Assembly: GCA_903840415.1 (NCBI GenBank)
Contig: CAIMFY010000110.1
Location: 110,052 to 174,051 of the forward strand
Reading direction: 5' to 3'
Length of the DNA stretch: 64,000 bases
Source of the DNA: an uncultured Opitutia bacterium
GTDB lineage: Bacteria > Verrucomicrobiota > Verrucomicrobiia > Opitutales > Opitutaceae
The notes beneath the pieces were generated by a model, which made no database searches, was not told the origin of the DNA, and worked only from the letters and a program-made list of their open reading frames with translations. Position numbers and translations under genes: made by a program. Of the stretch, positions 10,647 through 20,925 are shown in pieces; position 1 is the first letter of the stretch, and the number at the start of each line of letters is the position of its first letter.

Positions 10647-11897
10647 CTACTTTCCTGCCATTGTTTTCACTACTTCGTGAAACCGTCCAAGGTCCGCGGG
10701 GGTCGCCACCTCGCCGGGTTGGCGGTTCCATCCGTTGGCGCCAGGCCACGCTCCGCGCACCAGAAAATTTTCTTGCGCGGCGACGATGTCCGAGACGTGG
10801 AGGTAATCCTTCTGCTCCTTCTCCTCGCGCACGCCGCTCACCAGCGCCGCCGGAATCGGTGCGATGTGCCCGCTTGAGAGGTGCGCCAAATCGTTAAGCA
10901 CGACAAACGCCCGGGAGTCGGCCAGCGTCGTCGCCGGCCGCGGCGACTCGTCGCGCAGGTAGCGATGGTAGTCGCGGTGGTTTTCGACGAGCGGATCAAA
11001 CGGCTCCGGTGCGATCTTTTCGGTGCGGCCGTCGTTCCAACGAATCTCAATTTGACGGCCGACGACGTAACGCAGCACGGCTTTGTCGCAGAGCACCATT
11101 TCGAGGTGCGTGCTCGCACCGGCGCAGGCGTGCGAAAGCGCGAAGCGCAGGTTCACGCCCGAGGTGGTGTCGGTCTCGACGAAAAACGTGTAAGCCCCTT
11201 CGATCGCATGGGCGCGATACAGTTCGGCGCGCACTGCGGCGGGCTGTCCCCAGCTGAATAATTCCGTCCCGCCCGCCCAAAACAGCAGGTTGTGGACGAA
11301 GTGCGCCATGGCGTTGCCAAAGCAGGAGTCGAGGACGATGCGGTCATTCATCATCAGCCGCCCCGCCCAGTTGTTGCGGGAGAAATAGCTCGCCGGTCGC
11401 GGCCAGAGGGCGCTTAGGGTCGCGCCGCGGATCGCGCCGAATTCACCGGCGAGCAACCGCTCTTTCAGCGCCAGCCGGGGCTTTTCGATGATGAAGTTGA
11501 AACCGACCAACGAAGATTTCCGCACCCGACTGTCCGCGGCGATCATCTGCTCAAGTTCCGCAAAATCGAGCGTCGGCGGCTTTTCCAGGTAGACGGGCAG
11601 ACCGAGCGCCGTCACGGCGGCGTGCATCTCGGCATGCAGGTTGATCGGCGTCGGCACGACGACGAGATCGAGGCCGCGGTGACACGCATCGAGCATCGCC
11701 CGATAGTCGGAGTAAACCTGCACGCCACGCTCTGCGAGCCGCCAGGTCTGCTGCTCGATCGTGAACGACTTCACCCGCGGATCGCAGGTGGCGATGAGTT
11801 TCGCTTCACCCAACTCCTCGAGCGCCGCAACCGCCGTGTGGTGCGAGCCCGCGAAGCCGCCCATGCCGATAATGCCGGTCCGGATGGGTGGCTTCAC
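10647..11897 (-). CDS. Gfo/Idh/MocA family oxidoreductase
   Basis: 416-residue NAD(P)-dependent oxidoreductase. The N-terminal Rossmann fold starts with [13 protein letters not shown], and the conserved EKPP ([11 protein letters not shown]) follows near residue 105. The C-terminal alpha/beta domain carries the substrate site. The family oxidises or reduces sugars, inositols and related compounds; the substrate is not identifiable here. The ORF overlaps the upstream kdsD by 4 bp, so the two are probably co-transcribed. The association with the Kdo precursor gene may be only operon packing. Confidence 0.85.
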   Translation of the reverse strand: MKPPIRTGIIGMGGFAGSHHTAVAALEELGEAKLIATCDPRVKSFTIEQQTWRLAERGVQVYSDYRAMLDACHRGLDLVVVPTPINLHAEMHAAVTALGLPVYLEKPPTLDFAELEQMIAADSRVRKSSLVGFNFIIEKPRLALKERLLAGEFGAIRGATLSALWPRPASYFSRNNWAGRLMMNDRIVLDSCFGNAMAHFVHNLLFWAGGTELFSWGQPAAVRAELYRAHAIEGAYTFFVETDTTSGVNLRFALSHACAGASTHLEMVLCDKAVLRYVVGRQIEIRWNDGRTEKIAPEPFDPLVENHRDYHRYLRDESPRPATTLADSRAFVVLNDLAHLSSGHIAPIPAALVSGVREEKEQKDYLHVSDIVAAQENFLVRGAWPGANGWNRQPGEVATPADLGRFHEVVKTMAGK

Positions 11898-12883
11898 ACG
11901 ATTTTTAATTTGGGCAAGTCTTGCCCATCGATCAGGCCGACTGGCCGCCCGCGGGCATCGACCACGATCAAGTCGTCGATTTTGTGCGCTTCGAAGAGGC
12001 GCAGCGCATCAACGCCGAGAGCGTCTTCGCGAATCGTCTTCGGCGTGCATGTCATGAAGGTGGCGACGGGTTGCTGCAAAAAATCCGGTCCGGTGAGCGC
12101 GCTACGCCGAAAATCGCCGTCGGTGAGTATGCCGCTGAGTTTGCCGGACTTTTTGGCGACCAGCGCGATGCTGCCGCTCTTGGCTTTCGTCATCGCCAGG
12201 ATCGCTTCCTGCGTGGTGACGGTATCGGCCGCCACCGGCAGGCGGTGGCCGGTGCGCATGATGTCGCGGACGCGCAAGAGCAACACTCGGCCGAGATTTC
12301 CAGCGGGATGAAATTTAGCGAAGTCGTCGCGGGTGAGGCCGCGGGCTTCGAGCAACACCATCGCCAGCGCGTCGCCGAGCGCGAGCGCCGCGGTGGTGCT
12401 GGCGGTCGGAGCGAGCTCGAGCGGACACGCCTCGCGCCGGGCGCGGTAGAGCAGGTGGTAGTCGGCGCTCTGGGCGAGGTCGGAGTCGGCATGGCCGGTG
12501 AAAGCGACGACCTTCAAACCGAACCGTTTCAGCATCGGCACCAGTCGCAAAATTTCATCCGACTGGCCGCTGTTGCTCAGGAGAAACGCCAAATCGCCCT
12601 CTGTGCACAGCCCGAGATCGCCATGGAGTGCCTGCGTGGCATCGAGAAAACACGAGGCGACGCCCGTGCTGTTAAACGTCGCCGCGATCTTCTGCGCGAT
12701 GTGCGCCGACTTGCCGACGCCGCTGAAAATCAGTTTGCCGCCAGCCACCGTGACGGCCTCGACCGCGCGCGCGGTGGCCACAAATTCCGCCCCGAGGCTC
12801 TGCGCCGTGTCCACTAGCGCGGTCGTCTCGATTCGGATGCAGGCACGAGCGCGGGCGAGGGTGGGTTTCGGTTGCAGGGCCAT
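11894..12883 (-). CDS. kdsD: D-arabinose-5-phosphate isomerase (SIS + 2 CBS)
   Basis: 329-residue enzyme interconverting ribulose-5-phosphate and arabinose-5-phosphate, the first step of Kdo synthesis for lipopolysaccharide. The SIS domain has FSGVGKSAHIAQKIAATF, the HGDLG motif and SNSGQSDEI. LGDALAMVLLEARG and FHPAGNLGR lead into two CBS domains (about residues 205-329) with GILTDGDFRR. The length matches KdsD/KpsF. It is the first gene of a two-gene unit with the Gfo/Idh/MocA gene and is divergent from the LysM lipoprotein gene. It supports an outer membrane with Kdo-containing LPS. Confidence 0.93.
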   Translation of the reverse strand: MALQPKPTLARARACIRIETTALVDTAQSLGAEFVATARAVEAVTVAGGKLIFSGVGKSAHIAQKIAATFNSTGVASCFLDATQALHGDLGLCTEGDLAFLLSNSGQSDEILRLVPMLKRFGLKVVAFTGHADSDLAQSADYHLLYRARREACPLELAPTASTTAALALGDALAMVLLEARGLTRDDFAKFHPAGNLGRVLLLRVRDIMRTGHRLPVAADTVTTQEAILAMTKAKSGSIALVAKKSGKLSGILTDGDFRRSALTGPDFLQQPVATFMTCTPKTIREDALGVDALRLFEAHKIDDLIVVDARGRPVGLIDGQDLPKLKIV

Positions 12884-12958
12884 TTAGAGTTTGAGTAGCG
12901 AAGCGAGGTTGCGGAATTTACGGCGAACCACTGCCCGTTCAATCCCATTCCCTGCGAG

Positions 12959-13828
12959 ATGACTGTCCGTCTTAAAATTGCCACCGCGCTGGCTGCCACC
13001 ATGCTGATCCTTGGCGCGGGCTGCGGCGGCGGAGGCACGGTCGCGTTTACCTCTGAAACGGACGACCCCTATTACCGGGAGGGCCAGCGACTCGTCCGGC
13101 AAGGCCGCGAGGCGGAGGCCCTGTCGGCCTTCCTGAAGGTGATCGAGAAACGCGGTGAGCAGGCTTCCGCCGAGGCCCATCTCGAAGCCGGGCTGATTTA
13201 TCTCAACCACATCAAGAATCCGATCGAGGCCATCCATCATTTTCGAAAATACCTCGAACTTCAGCCCAACGCGAAACAGGCGCCCGGCGTGCGCAGCCTG
13301 ATCGAAACGGCCACGCGGGAGTTTGCGCGCACGATTCCCGCCCATCCGCTTGAAAGCCAGTCGGTGGGCATCGACCAGAGCGAGCAAGTCCGCCAACTGC
13401 AGCGCGAGAACGACGACCTGCGCGCCGCGCTTGCGGACCAGCACACCGCGACGACAACGCAATTTCTCCGCTCTTCGCGCGCGCCGATCGACGCCGACGA
13501 AACGCCGCCCGCTGCGTCGGCTCCGGACGGAAGTCTATTGATCATGCCGGCACCGCTGCCGCCGCGCGCCGCCCGCACCGAGCCGACGATCATCGTCGCG
13601 CCGTTGTTTGGTCTGTCGAATTCCGCGCCACCGGGTAGCCGCGTGGCCTCGCACCCGGCTGTTGGTGCTCACAAGCACACCATCGTTCCCGGCGACACGC
13701 TCTTCCGGATCTCAGTGAAATATTTTGGCAACGGCTCGAAGGTGGACGATATCTTCAATGCCAACCGCGACGTGATGCAGAACAAGAATTCCCTTCCGCT
13801 CATCGGCACGGAATTAAAAATCCCCTGA
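12959..13828 (+). CDS. LysM-domain lipoprotein with TPR-like repeats
   Basis: 289-residue predicted lipoprotein. A hydrophobic signal ends in the lipobox LGAGC (Cys at about 22). Residues 38-105 contain alpha-helical TPR-like units (YYREGQRLVRQGREAEALSAFLKV; AHLEAGLIYLNHIKNPIEAIHHFRKYL). A short coiled coil (QVRQLQRENDDLRAAL) and a proline-rich linker follow. A C-terminal LysM domain (HTIVPGDTLFRISVKYFG ... LIGTELKIP) should bind peptidoglycan. The protein probably ties the envelope to the cell wall; its exact role is unknown. It ends 3 bp before the aminotransferase gene, so the two may share a transcript. Confidence 0.85.
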   Translation: MTVRLKIATALAATMLILGAGCGGGGTVAFTSETDDPYYREGQRLVRQGREAEALSAFLKVIEKRGEQASAEAHLEAGLIYLNHIKNPIEAIHHFRKYLELQPNAKQAPGVRSLIETATREFARTIPAHPLESQSVGIDQSEQVRQLQRENDDLRAALADQHTATTTQFLRSSRAPIDADETPPAASAPDGSLLIMPAPLPPRAARTEPTIIVAPLFGLSNSAPPGSRVASHPAVGAHKHTIVPGDTLFRISVKYFGNGSKVDDIFNANRDVMQNKNSLPLIGTELKIP

Positions 13829-13831
13829 ACC

Positions 13832-14983
13832 ATGCCGCGTACCTCCCAACGCACGTCCGTTTTTTCCGAGTCGGTGATTCGCGGGATGTCGCGGATCGCC
13901 ACGCAGCACAACGCCATCAACCTGGCGCAGGGGTTTCCCGACTGGGATCCGCCTGCCGAGCTCATTCAGGCGGCGAAGGACGCGATGGACACCGGTCGCC
14001 ACCAATACGCCGTCACGTGGGGTTCGCCTGAACTGCGTGCAGCGCTCGCCGCGAAGCTGGAGCGCTTCATAGGTATTCCGATCGACGCTGGCAGCGAACT
14101 CGTCGTCTGTTGCGGTGCGACCGAGGCGATGATCGTCGCGATGATGACGGTCTGCGATCCCGGCGACAAAGTCGGGCTCTTCTCGCCGTTCTACGAAAAT
14201 TATTCCGCCGATGCGATTCTCTCGGGTGCGACGCCCGTGCTCGTGCCGCTGCACCCGCCGCACTACCGCTTCGATCCGGCGGAATTGCGCACGGCGTTCG
14301 CGGGCGGGCTGAAGGCATTCGTGCTCTGCAACCCGTCGAATCCGTGCGGCCGCGTCTTCACCCGCGCGGAGCTGCTGCAAATCGCCGCACTCGCGGAGGA
14401 GTTCGACGTATGGATCATCACCGACGAGGTTTACGAACATATCGTGTTTCCACCGCACGAGCACGTCTACTTTGCCGCGCTACCCGGCATGGCGAAGCGC
14501 ACGCTGAGCTGCTCGTCGCTTTCGAAAACATTTTCGATCACCGGCTGGCGCATCGGCCACGTCCATGCGCCGCCGGAGATCATTGCGCAGGCGCGGAAGG
14601 TGCACGACTTCCTCACCGTCGGCGCCGCCGCACCGCTCCAGCACGCCGTCGTGACCGCGCTGAATTTCCCCAAGAGCTACTACACCGACCTCGCCGCGGA
14701 ATACGGCCGCTCGCGCGAAATCTTGCTCGGCTACCTCGACCAAATCGGGCTCACCTACACGCGACCCGAGGGCGCCTACTTCGTGATGGTCGATATTTCG
14801 CCGTTTGGCTACGCGAGCGACGTGGAGTTCGCACACTGGATGACACGCGAAATCGGCGTCGCGCCCGTGCCGGGTTCGAGTTTCTTCGCGCCCGGCGAGA
14901 ACCGCTATATCCGGCTCAACTTTGCCAAAAAGCCCGCGACGCTGCACGCCGCGGGCGAGAGACTACTGAAGTTGAAACGCTGA
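13832..14983 (+). CDS. Class I/II PLP-dependent aminotransferase
   Basis: 383-residue fold-type I aminotransferase of the kynurenine/methionine/aspartate aminotransferase group. Seen: INLAQGFPDWDPP, CCGATEAM, CNPSNPCGRVF, the DEVYE aspartate and the PLP lysine in SSLSKTFSITGWRIG. Near the C-terminus YIRLNFAK carries the substrate-carboxylate arginine. The exact amino donor is not decidable. It starts 3 bp after the LysM lipoprotein gene and converges on the pyrimidine catabolism operon, its stop lying just outside the class III aminotransferase gene. It is not needed for that pathway, though a supporting amino-group role is possible. Confidence 0.87.
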   Translation: MPRTSQRTSVFSESVIRGMSRIATQHNAINLAQGFPDWDPPAELIQAAKDAMDTGRHQYAVTWGSPELRAALAAKLERFIGIPIDAGSELVVCCGATEAMIVAMMTVCDPGDKVGLFSPFYENYSADAILSGATPVLVPLHPPHYRFDPAELRTAFAGGLKAFVLCNPSNPCGRVFTRAELLQIAALAEEFDVWIITDEVYEHIVFPPHEHVYFAALPGMAKRTLSCSSLSKTFSITGWRIGHVHAPPEIIAQARKVHDFLTVGAAAPLQHAVVTALNFPKSYYTDLAAEYGRSREILLGYLDQIGLTYTRPEGAYFVMVDISPFGYASDVEFAHWMTREIGVAPVPGSSFFAPGENRYIRLNFAKKPATLHAAGERLLKLKR

Positions 14984-14984
14984 C

Positions 14985-16325
14985 TCAGAGCGCTCCGATC
15001 GCCTCGTCGAGGACGGCGAGGAGGAAGTCGGCGTCGGCTTGCGTAATGTTCATTGGCGGGGCAAAGCGGATCGTCTGGCCCCACAGGCCGCCCTTGCCGA
15101 GCAGCAGGCCGAGTTCGCGAGCGTTTTCCACCGCTTGCGCGCACTCTTCCTTGCCGGGCGCCTTGGTCGCGCGGTCCTTCACGAACTCGATGCCGAGCAT
15201 CAGGCCCTTGCCACGCACGTCGCCGATCACCTTGTATTTCGACTTCAGCTTATCGAGGCCGGCGAGGATGTAGTTGCCGAGCTTGAGGCAGTTTTCCTGC
15301 GTCTTCTCCTTTTCGATGACCTCGAGCACGGCCTTGCCAATGGCGCTGACAACCGGGTTACCGCCGAACGTGTTGAAGTGGACCTTCTGTGCCATCACGG
15401 CGGCGATTTTCGGCGTGGTGACGACGGCGGCGAGCGGTGCGCCATTGCCGATGCCCTTCGCCATGGTGACGATGTCGGGTATAACGCCCTGCGTCTCAAA
15501 ACCCCAGAAATGCGTGCCGGTGCGACCGAAGCCCGTCTGCACTTCATCGGCGATGCAGACGCCGCCCGCCGCGCGCACATGCTCGTAGGCGGCCTTGAGG
15601 TAGCCTTGCGGAAATTCGACGAAGCCACCCACCCCTTGAATCGACTCGGCGATGAACGCGGCGACCTTGCCCGGCGTCGCGTAGTTGATGAGATCCTTGA
15701 CGTCGTCGGCGTATTTGCGGCCGCCATCGGGATCGTCGTAGCCGTATTGACCGCGGTAGGGATAGGGCGCGATTGCGTGGTGGACGCCAAAGGAGTGCGG
15801 CACGTTGAATTTCCACGTGCTGTGCGCGGTCAAGCCCATCGAGGCGGGGCTGCCGCCGTGGTAGGCGTTGCGCAGCGCGATTGCGTCGTAGTTGCCGGTG
15901 TAGAGGCGCGCCATGAGCATCGCGAGGTCGTTGGCCTCGGAGCCGGAGTTGACGAAGTAGCAGACCTTGAGATCACCGGGCATCTTGGCGGCCAGCTGCT
16001 CGGCGAACTCGGCAATGTTCGGCTGCAGGTAGATCGTCGTGGAGTGCTGGATGATTTGGTTCTGCTTGTTCGCGGCGGCGACGACATGCGGGTGGCAGTG
16101 ACCGACGCTGATTGTCACGATGCCACCCAGGCCGTCGAGGTAGCGCTTGCCGGTGTCGTCCCACACATACTGCATGGAGCCCTCGACGATCATGATTGGC
16201 TTCTTGTAGTAGAGAAAGAGGCCGGGGTTGAGGTATTGCTTGCGCAGGGAGAGCACTTGGTCGGCGGAGGGGCCGGTGTAGGGCGCGGGCTTATGCGCGG
16301 TGGGCGGGAGAGGGATGGATTTCAT
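14985..16325 (-). CDS. Class III aminotransferase, probable beta-alanine aminotransferase
   Basis: 446-residue PLP enzyme resembling AGXT2-type (alanine-glyoxylate / beta-alanine) aminotransferases. Motifs: [31 protein letters not shown] and the PLP lysine in [15 protein letters not shown]. In this locus it would transaminate beta-alanine (or 3-aminoisobutyrate) to malonate semialdehyde (or methylmalonate semialdehyde), feeding MmsA. That substrate is inferred from context. It is the last gene of the minus-strand pyrimidine unit, separated from the permease by 95 bp holding an inverted repeat. Confidence 0.85.
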   Translation of the reverse strand: MKSIPLPPTAHKPAPYTGPSADQVLSLRKQYLNPGLFLYYKKPIMIVEGSMQYVWDDTGKRYLDGLGGIVTISVGHCHPHVVAAANKQNQIIQHSTTIYLQPNIAEFAEQLAAKMPGDLKVCYFVNSGSEANDLAMLMARLYTGNYDAIALRNAYHGGSPASMGLTAHSTWKFNVPHSFGVHHAIAPYPYRGQYGYDDPDGGRKYADDVKDLINYATPGKVAAFIAESIQGVGGFVEFPQGYLKAAYEHVRAAGGVCIADEVQTGFGRTGTHFWGFETQGVIPDIVTMAKGIGNGAPLAAVVTTPKIAAVMAQKVHFNTFGGNPVVSAIGKAVLEVIEKEKTQENCLKLGNYILAGLDKLKSKYKVIGDVRGKGLMLGIEFVKDRATKAPGKEECAQAVENARELGLLLGKGGLWGQTIRFAPPMNITQADADFLLAVLDEAIGAL

Positions 16326-16332
16326 AAAAATT

Positions 16333-16416
16333 GTGACGTGTGACTTGTGGCGTGTGACGAGCGAAACGTGGCCAGATTAGGTAGAAACTTGTCACATATC
16401 ACACGTCATATGTCAC
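16333..16416. repeat. Imperfect inverted repeat, 29-bp arms
   Basis: Arms 16333-16361 and 16388-16416 are reverse complements at 22 of 29 positions and are built from a GTGAC-N-TGTGAC-like pattern. The element fills the 95-bp gap between the permease and aminotransferase genes. There is no T run, so it is not a standard terminator. Its form is that of a small interspersed palindromic repeat. Confidence 0.65.
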
Positions 16417-16420
16417 TCGT

Positions 16421-17929
<1,509 letters not shown>

Positions 17930-17932
17930 GGA

Positions 17933-19315
17933 TCAAAAATGACTCGGTTTTCTTTTCAGGAATTTTCCGCGACCGAGCTTGCCGGTAAATTTTCCATCGC
18001 GCGCGGCGACCTGGCCGCGAACAGTCACAACACTCGCGCGTCCCTCCAGCGGCCAGCCCTCGAACGCGCTGTAGTCGACGGCCATGTGCTGGGTCTTCAC
18101 GGAGATCTTCCCACGATAATTCGGATCGAAGACCACCAGGTCGGCGTCGGCGCCCGGCTGGATGGCGCCCTTCTTTGGGAAGAGGTCGAACTGTTTCGCG
18201 ACCTGGGTGCTGGCGGCGTTGACCATGGTGTGAAGGTCGATTTTGCCGGTCCTCACACCGTAGGTATAGAGGAGGTTGATGCGCTCCTCGAGCGACGGAA
18301 TGCCGTTGGGAATTTTCGTGAAGTCGGCCTTGCCCATCGGCTTTTGCTTCTTGAAGTCAAACGGCGCGTGGTCGGTGGCGACCGTGTTGATGAGGCCATC
18401 GCGCAGGCCGTTCCAGAGCACGGACTGGTTGCGTTTGTCGCGCAGCGGCGGCGACATCACGTATTTCGCGCCCTCGAATTTCGGCAGTTCGGCGTAGGTT
18501 TTGTCGAGCGTGAGATATTGGATGAGCGTCTCGACGCCGACGCGCACGCCGCGCTGCCGGGCGGCGATGGCCTGGTCGAGCGATTCCTTGCAACTCAAGT
18601 GGACGATGTAAACCGAAGCGCCGGTCAGTTCGGCGAAGCTCATCAGGTGATGCACGCCCTCGGCCTCGACGGCGGGCGGCCGGCTCTCGTGGTGCTGACC
18701 CGGATTGGTTTTTCCGGCGGCGAGCAACTCCTTGCAGCGCTCCGCGACGAGTGTCTCGTTTTCGCAGTGCGCGGTGACGACCACGCCGAGTTCCTTGGCG
18801 AGCTTGAGCGTCCGGTAGAGTTCGGTGTCGTCGACGCCGAACGCGCCCTTGTAGGCGAGGAAGATTTTGAACGAGCTGATGCCGCGTTGCACGATCTCGC
18901 GCAACTGCCCCTCGGTCTGGGGGTCGAAGCGCGACACTCCCATGTGAAACGAGAAATCGCAGGCAGACTTGCCCACGGCCTGTGACATCCAGAGTTCGAA
19001 CGAGGCGAGCGCGTCGTCCTTCTTCGCCGGGCAGCACATCTCGATGAGCGTCGTCGTGCCGCCCACGAGCGCGGCTTGCGAGCCGGTTTCGTAGGTATCC
19101 TTCGAAAACGTGCCCATGAAGGGCAGGTAGATGTGGACGTGGGGATCGATGAAGCCGGGAAAAACGTATTTGCCCTTCGCATCGATGACCTCAGTGCCGG
19201 CGGGCGCGGCGAGGTTCCGGTCGATCTTGGTGATCGTTTCGCCTTCGCAGTAGATGTCGGCGATGTAGCGGGAGTCTGCGGTGACGATCTCACCATTTTT
19301 GATCAGGAGGCTCAT
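17933..19315 (-). CDS. hydA: Dihydropyrimidinase (D-hydantoinase family)
   Basis: 460-residue cyclic amidohydrolase that opens dihydrouracil to N-carbamoyl-beta-alanine, and may also act on 5-substituted hydantoins. The binuclear metal site is visible: DPHVH near residue 58, the carboxylated lysine in FKIFLAYKG, histidines in VVTAHCEN and YIVHLSC, and the aspartate in TVATDHAPF. Length and motif order fit dihydropyrimidinase rather than dihydroorotase. Same operon as preT, preA and mmsA; the spacer to mmsA holds a palindromic repeat. Second enzyme of the pathway. Confidence 0.93.
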   Translation of the reverse strand: MSLLIKNGEIVTADSRYIADIYCEGETITKIDRNLAAPAGTEVIDAKGKYVFPGFIDPHVHIYLPFMGTFSKDTYETGSQAALVGGTTTLIEMCCPAKKDDALASFELWMSQAVGKSACDFSFHMGVSRFDPQTEGQLREIVQRGISSFKIFLAYKGAFGVDDTELYRTLKLAKELGVVVTAHCENETLVAERCKELLAAGKTNPGQHHESRPPAVEAEGVHHLMSFAELTGASVYIVHLSCKESLDQAIAARQRGVRVGVETLIQYLTLDKTYAELPKFEGAKYVMSPPLRDKRNQSVLWNGLRDGLINTVATDHAPFDFKKQKPMGKADFTKIPNGIPSLEERINLLYTYGVRTGKIDLHTMVNAASTQVAKQFDLFPKKGAIQPGADADLVVFDPNYRGKISVKTQHMAVDYSAFEGWPLEGRASVVTVRGQVAARDGKFTGKLGRGKFLKRKPSHF

Positions 19316-19339
19316 GGGCGAAAGAATCCGAAATCTTCT

Positions 19340-19412
19340 CCGCGGATTACGCGGATAAGCGCGGATATTTTAGGATTTGGATTATATCTGCGTTCATCCG
19401 CGTAATCCGCGG
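19340..19412. repeat. Palindromic interspersed repeat, 17-bp perfect arms
   Basis: CCGCGGATTACGCGGAT at 19340-19356 is exactly reverse-complementary to 19396-19412, and the inner flanks (GATAAGCGCGGATAT against GATGAACGCAGATAT) also match imperfectly. It occupies the 110-bp gap between the dihydropyrimidinase and mmsA genes. There is no terminal T run. The resemblance to CGCGGAT-type dispersed repeats of other bacteria is from memory. Confidence 0.75.
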
Positions 19413-19425
19413 GAAATTGCGATTC

Positions 19426-20922
19426 TCATTTCTTCCAGACGTCGCCGACGTCGCCGCCGAACCAGCGACTCGTGATGACTTTTTGCTGGGTGTAGAACTG
19501 GACGGCTTCCTTCCCCTGGATGTGGAGGTCGCCGTAGAAGGACTCGTCCCAGCCGGTGAACGGGAACATCGCCATCGTCGCCGGGACGCCGACGTTGATG
19601 CCGACCATGCCGGCTTTCACGCGATGCTTGAACTCGCGCGCCGCGCCTCCGCTGTTCGTGAAGATGGCGGCGCCGTTGCCGAAGGCGGACGCATTAGCCT
19701 GCGCGATGGCATGGTCGAGGTCGTCCATCCGCATGACGTTGAGCACGGGGCCGAACACTTCTTCGCGGGCGAGGGTCATGTTGGCCTCGACTCCGTCGAC
19801 GATGGTGGCGCCGAGATAGAAGCCGCGCGGGGCGTCGGGCACCTTCACGCCGCGGCCGTCGGTGATGATCTTGGCGCCTTCCTTTTCGCCGGACGCGACA
19901 AGGCTGAGCACACGATCGCGGTGCTGGCCGGTTATGACCGGACCCATGTCGGGCTGCGCGGCGGGCGCGGGCTGATCGGTGCGACCGACTTTGATCGCCT
20001 TCGCGGCGGCGATGAGATCGGGCAGGAGCCGGTCGGCGGCTTTGCCAACCGTGAGGGCGGTGGAGCCGGCCATGCAGCGTTCGCCGGCGCAGCCGAAGGC
20101 GGCGGTCGAGAGGGCCTCGACGGTCTTCGGAATGTCGGCGTCGGGCATGATCACGATATAGTTTTTCGCTCCGCCGTTGGCCTGGACGCGCTTCCCGTGC
20201 TTCGTGCCGGTCTCGTAGATGTATTTCGCGATCGGCGTGGAGCCGACGAAGGAAACGGCTTTAACCTTCGGATGCGTGAGCAGCGCATCGACGCAGGCGC
20301 GGCCGCCGTGGACGATGTTGAACACGCCCTTCGGCAGGCCCGCTTGCTCGAGGAGCTGGCCAAGCAGGATCGCGCAGAGCGGGACTTTCTCGCTCGGCTT
20401 CAGGACGAACGTGTTGCCGCACGCGATCGCGAGGGGATACATCCAGAGCGGGACCATCGCGGGAAAATTGAACGGCGTGATGCCGGCGCAAACGCCAAGT
20501 GGCTGGAGGATCGTCTCGCAATCCACGTTGCGTGCGAGGTTCTCGAGCGTGTCGCCGAAGAGCAGCGTGGGGACGCCGCAGGCGTATTCGACGTTTTCGA
20601 GTCCGCGGTAGATTGAGCCGCGCGACTCGGCGAGGGTCTTTCCGTGCTCGCGTGAGACTGTGGCGCAGAGTTTGTCGAAGTTGGCCTCGATGAGCTGGCG
20701 GTAGCGGAAGAAAACGCGCGCGCGCTCGACGGGGGGCGTCTCGCGCCAACCGGGGAACGCGGCTTGGGCGGCCTCGACGGCGGCGTTCACCTCGGCGGCT
20801 CCTCCGGCGGGCGCCTCGGCGATGACGTCACCGGTGGAGGGATTGAAGACGGGCGTGGAGGCGCCGGAAGGCGTCAGCCATTCACCGCCGATGAAATTGG
20901 GACAGGGCGTGAGTTGATTCAT
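19426..20922 (-). CDS. mmsA: CoA-acylating methylmalonate-semialdehyde dehydrogenase
   Basis: 498-residue aldehyde dehydrogenase of the MmsA (IolA) group, which makes acetyl-CoA from malonate semialdehyde or propionyl-CoA from methylmalonate semialdehyde with NAD and CoA. Seen: CNF-type start LTPCPNFIGGEWL, GVCAGITPFNFPAM, NTFVLKPSEKVP, VNFVGST-like SFVGSTPIAKYIY, and the catalytic cysteine in AAFGCAGERCMA. The last step of reductive pyrimidine degradation fits: the class III aminotransferase would supply its substrate. It lies 3 bp after preA, so the two are tightly coupled. Confidence 0.92.
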   Translation of the reverse strand: MNQLTPCPNFIGGEWLTPSGASTPVFNPSTGDVIAEAPAGGAAEVNAAVEAAQAAFPGWRETPPVERARVFFRYRQLIEANFDKLCATVSREHGKTLAESRGSIYRGLENVEYACGVPTLLFGDTLENLARNVDCETILQPLGVCAGITPFNFPAMVPLWMYPLAIACGNTFVLKPSEKVPLCAILLGQLLEQAGLPKGVFNIVHGGRACVDALLTHPKVKAVSFVGSTPIAKYIYETGTKHGKRVQANGGAKNYIVIMPDADIPKTVEALSTAAFGCAGERCMAGSTALTVGKAADRLLPDLIAAAKAIKVGRTDQPAPAAQPDMGPVITGQHRDRVLSLVASGEKEGAKIITDGRGVKVPDAPRGFYLGATIVDGVEANMTLAREEVFGPVLNVMRMDDLDHAIAQANASAFGNGAAIFTNSGGAAREFKHRVKAGMVGINVGVPATMAMFPFTGWDESFYGDLHIQGKEAVQFYTQQKVITSRWFGGDVGDVWKK

Positions 20923-20925
20923 GAA

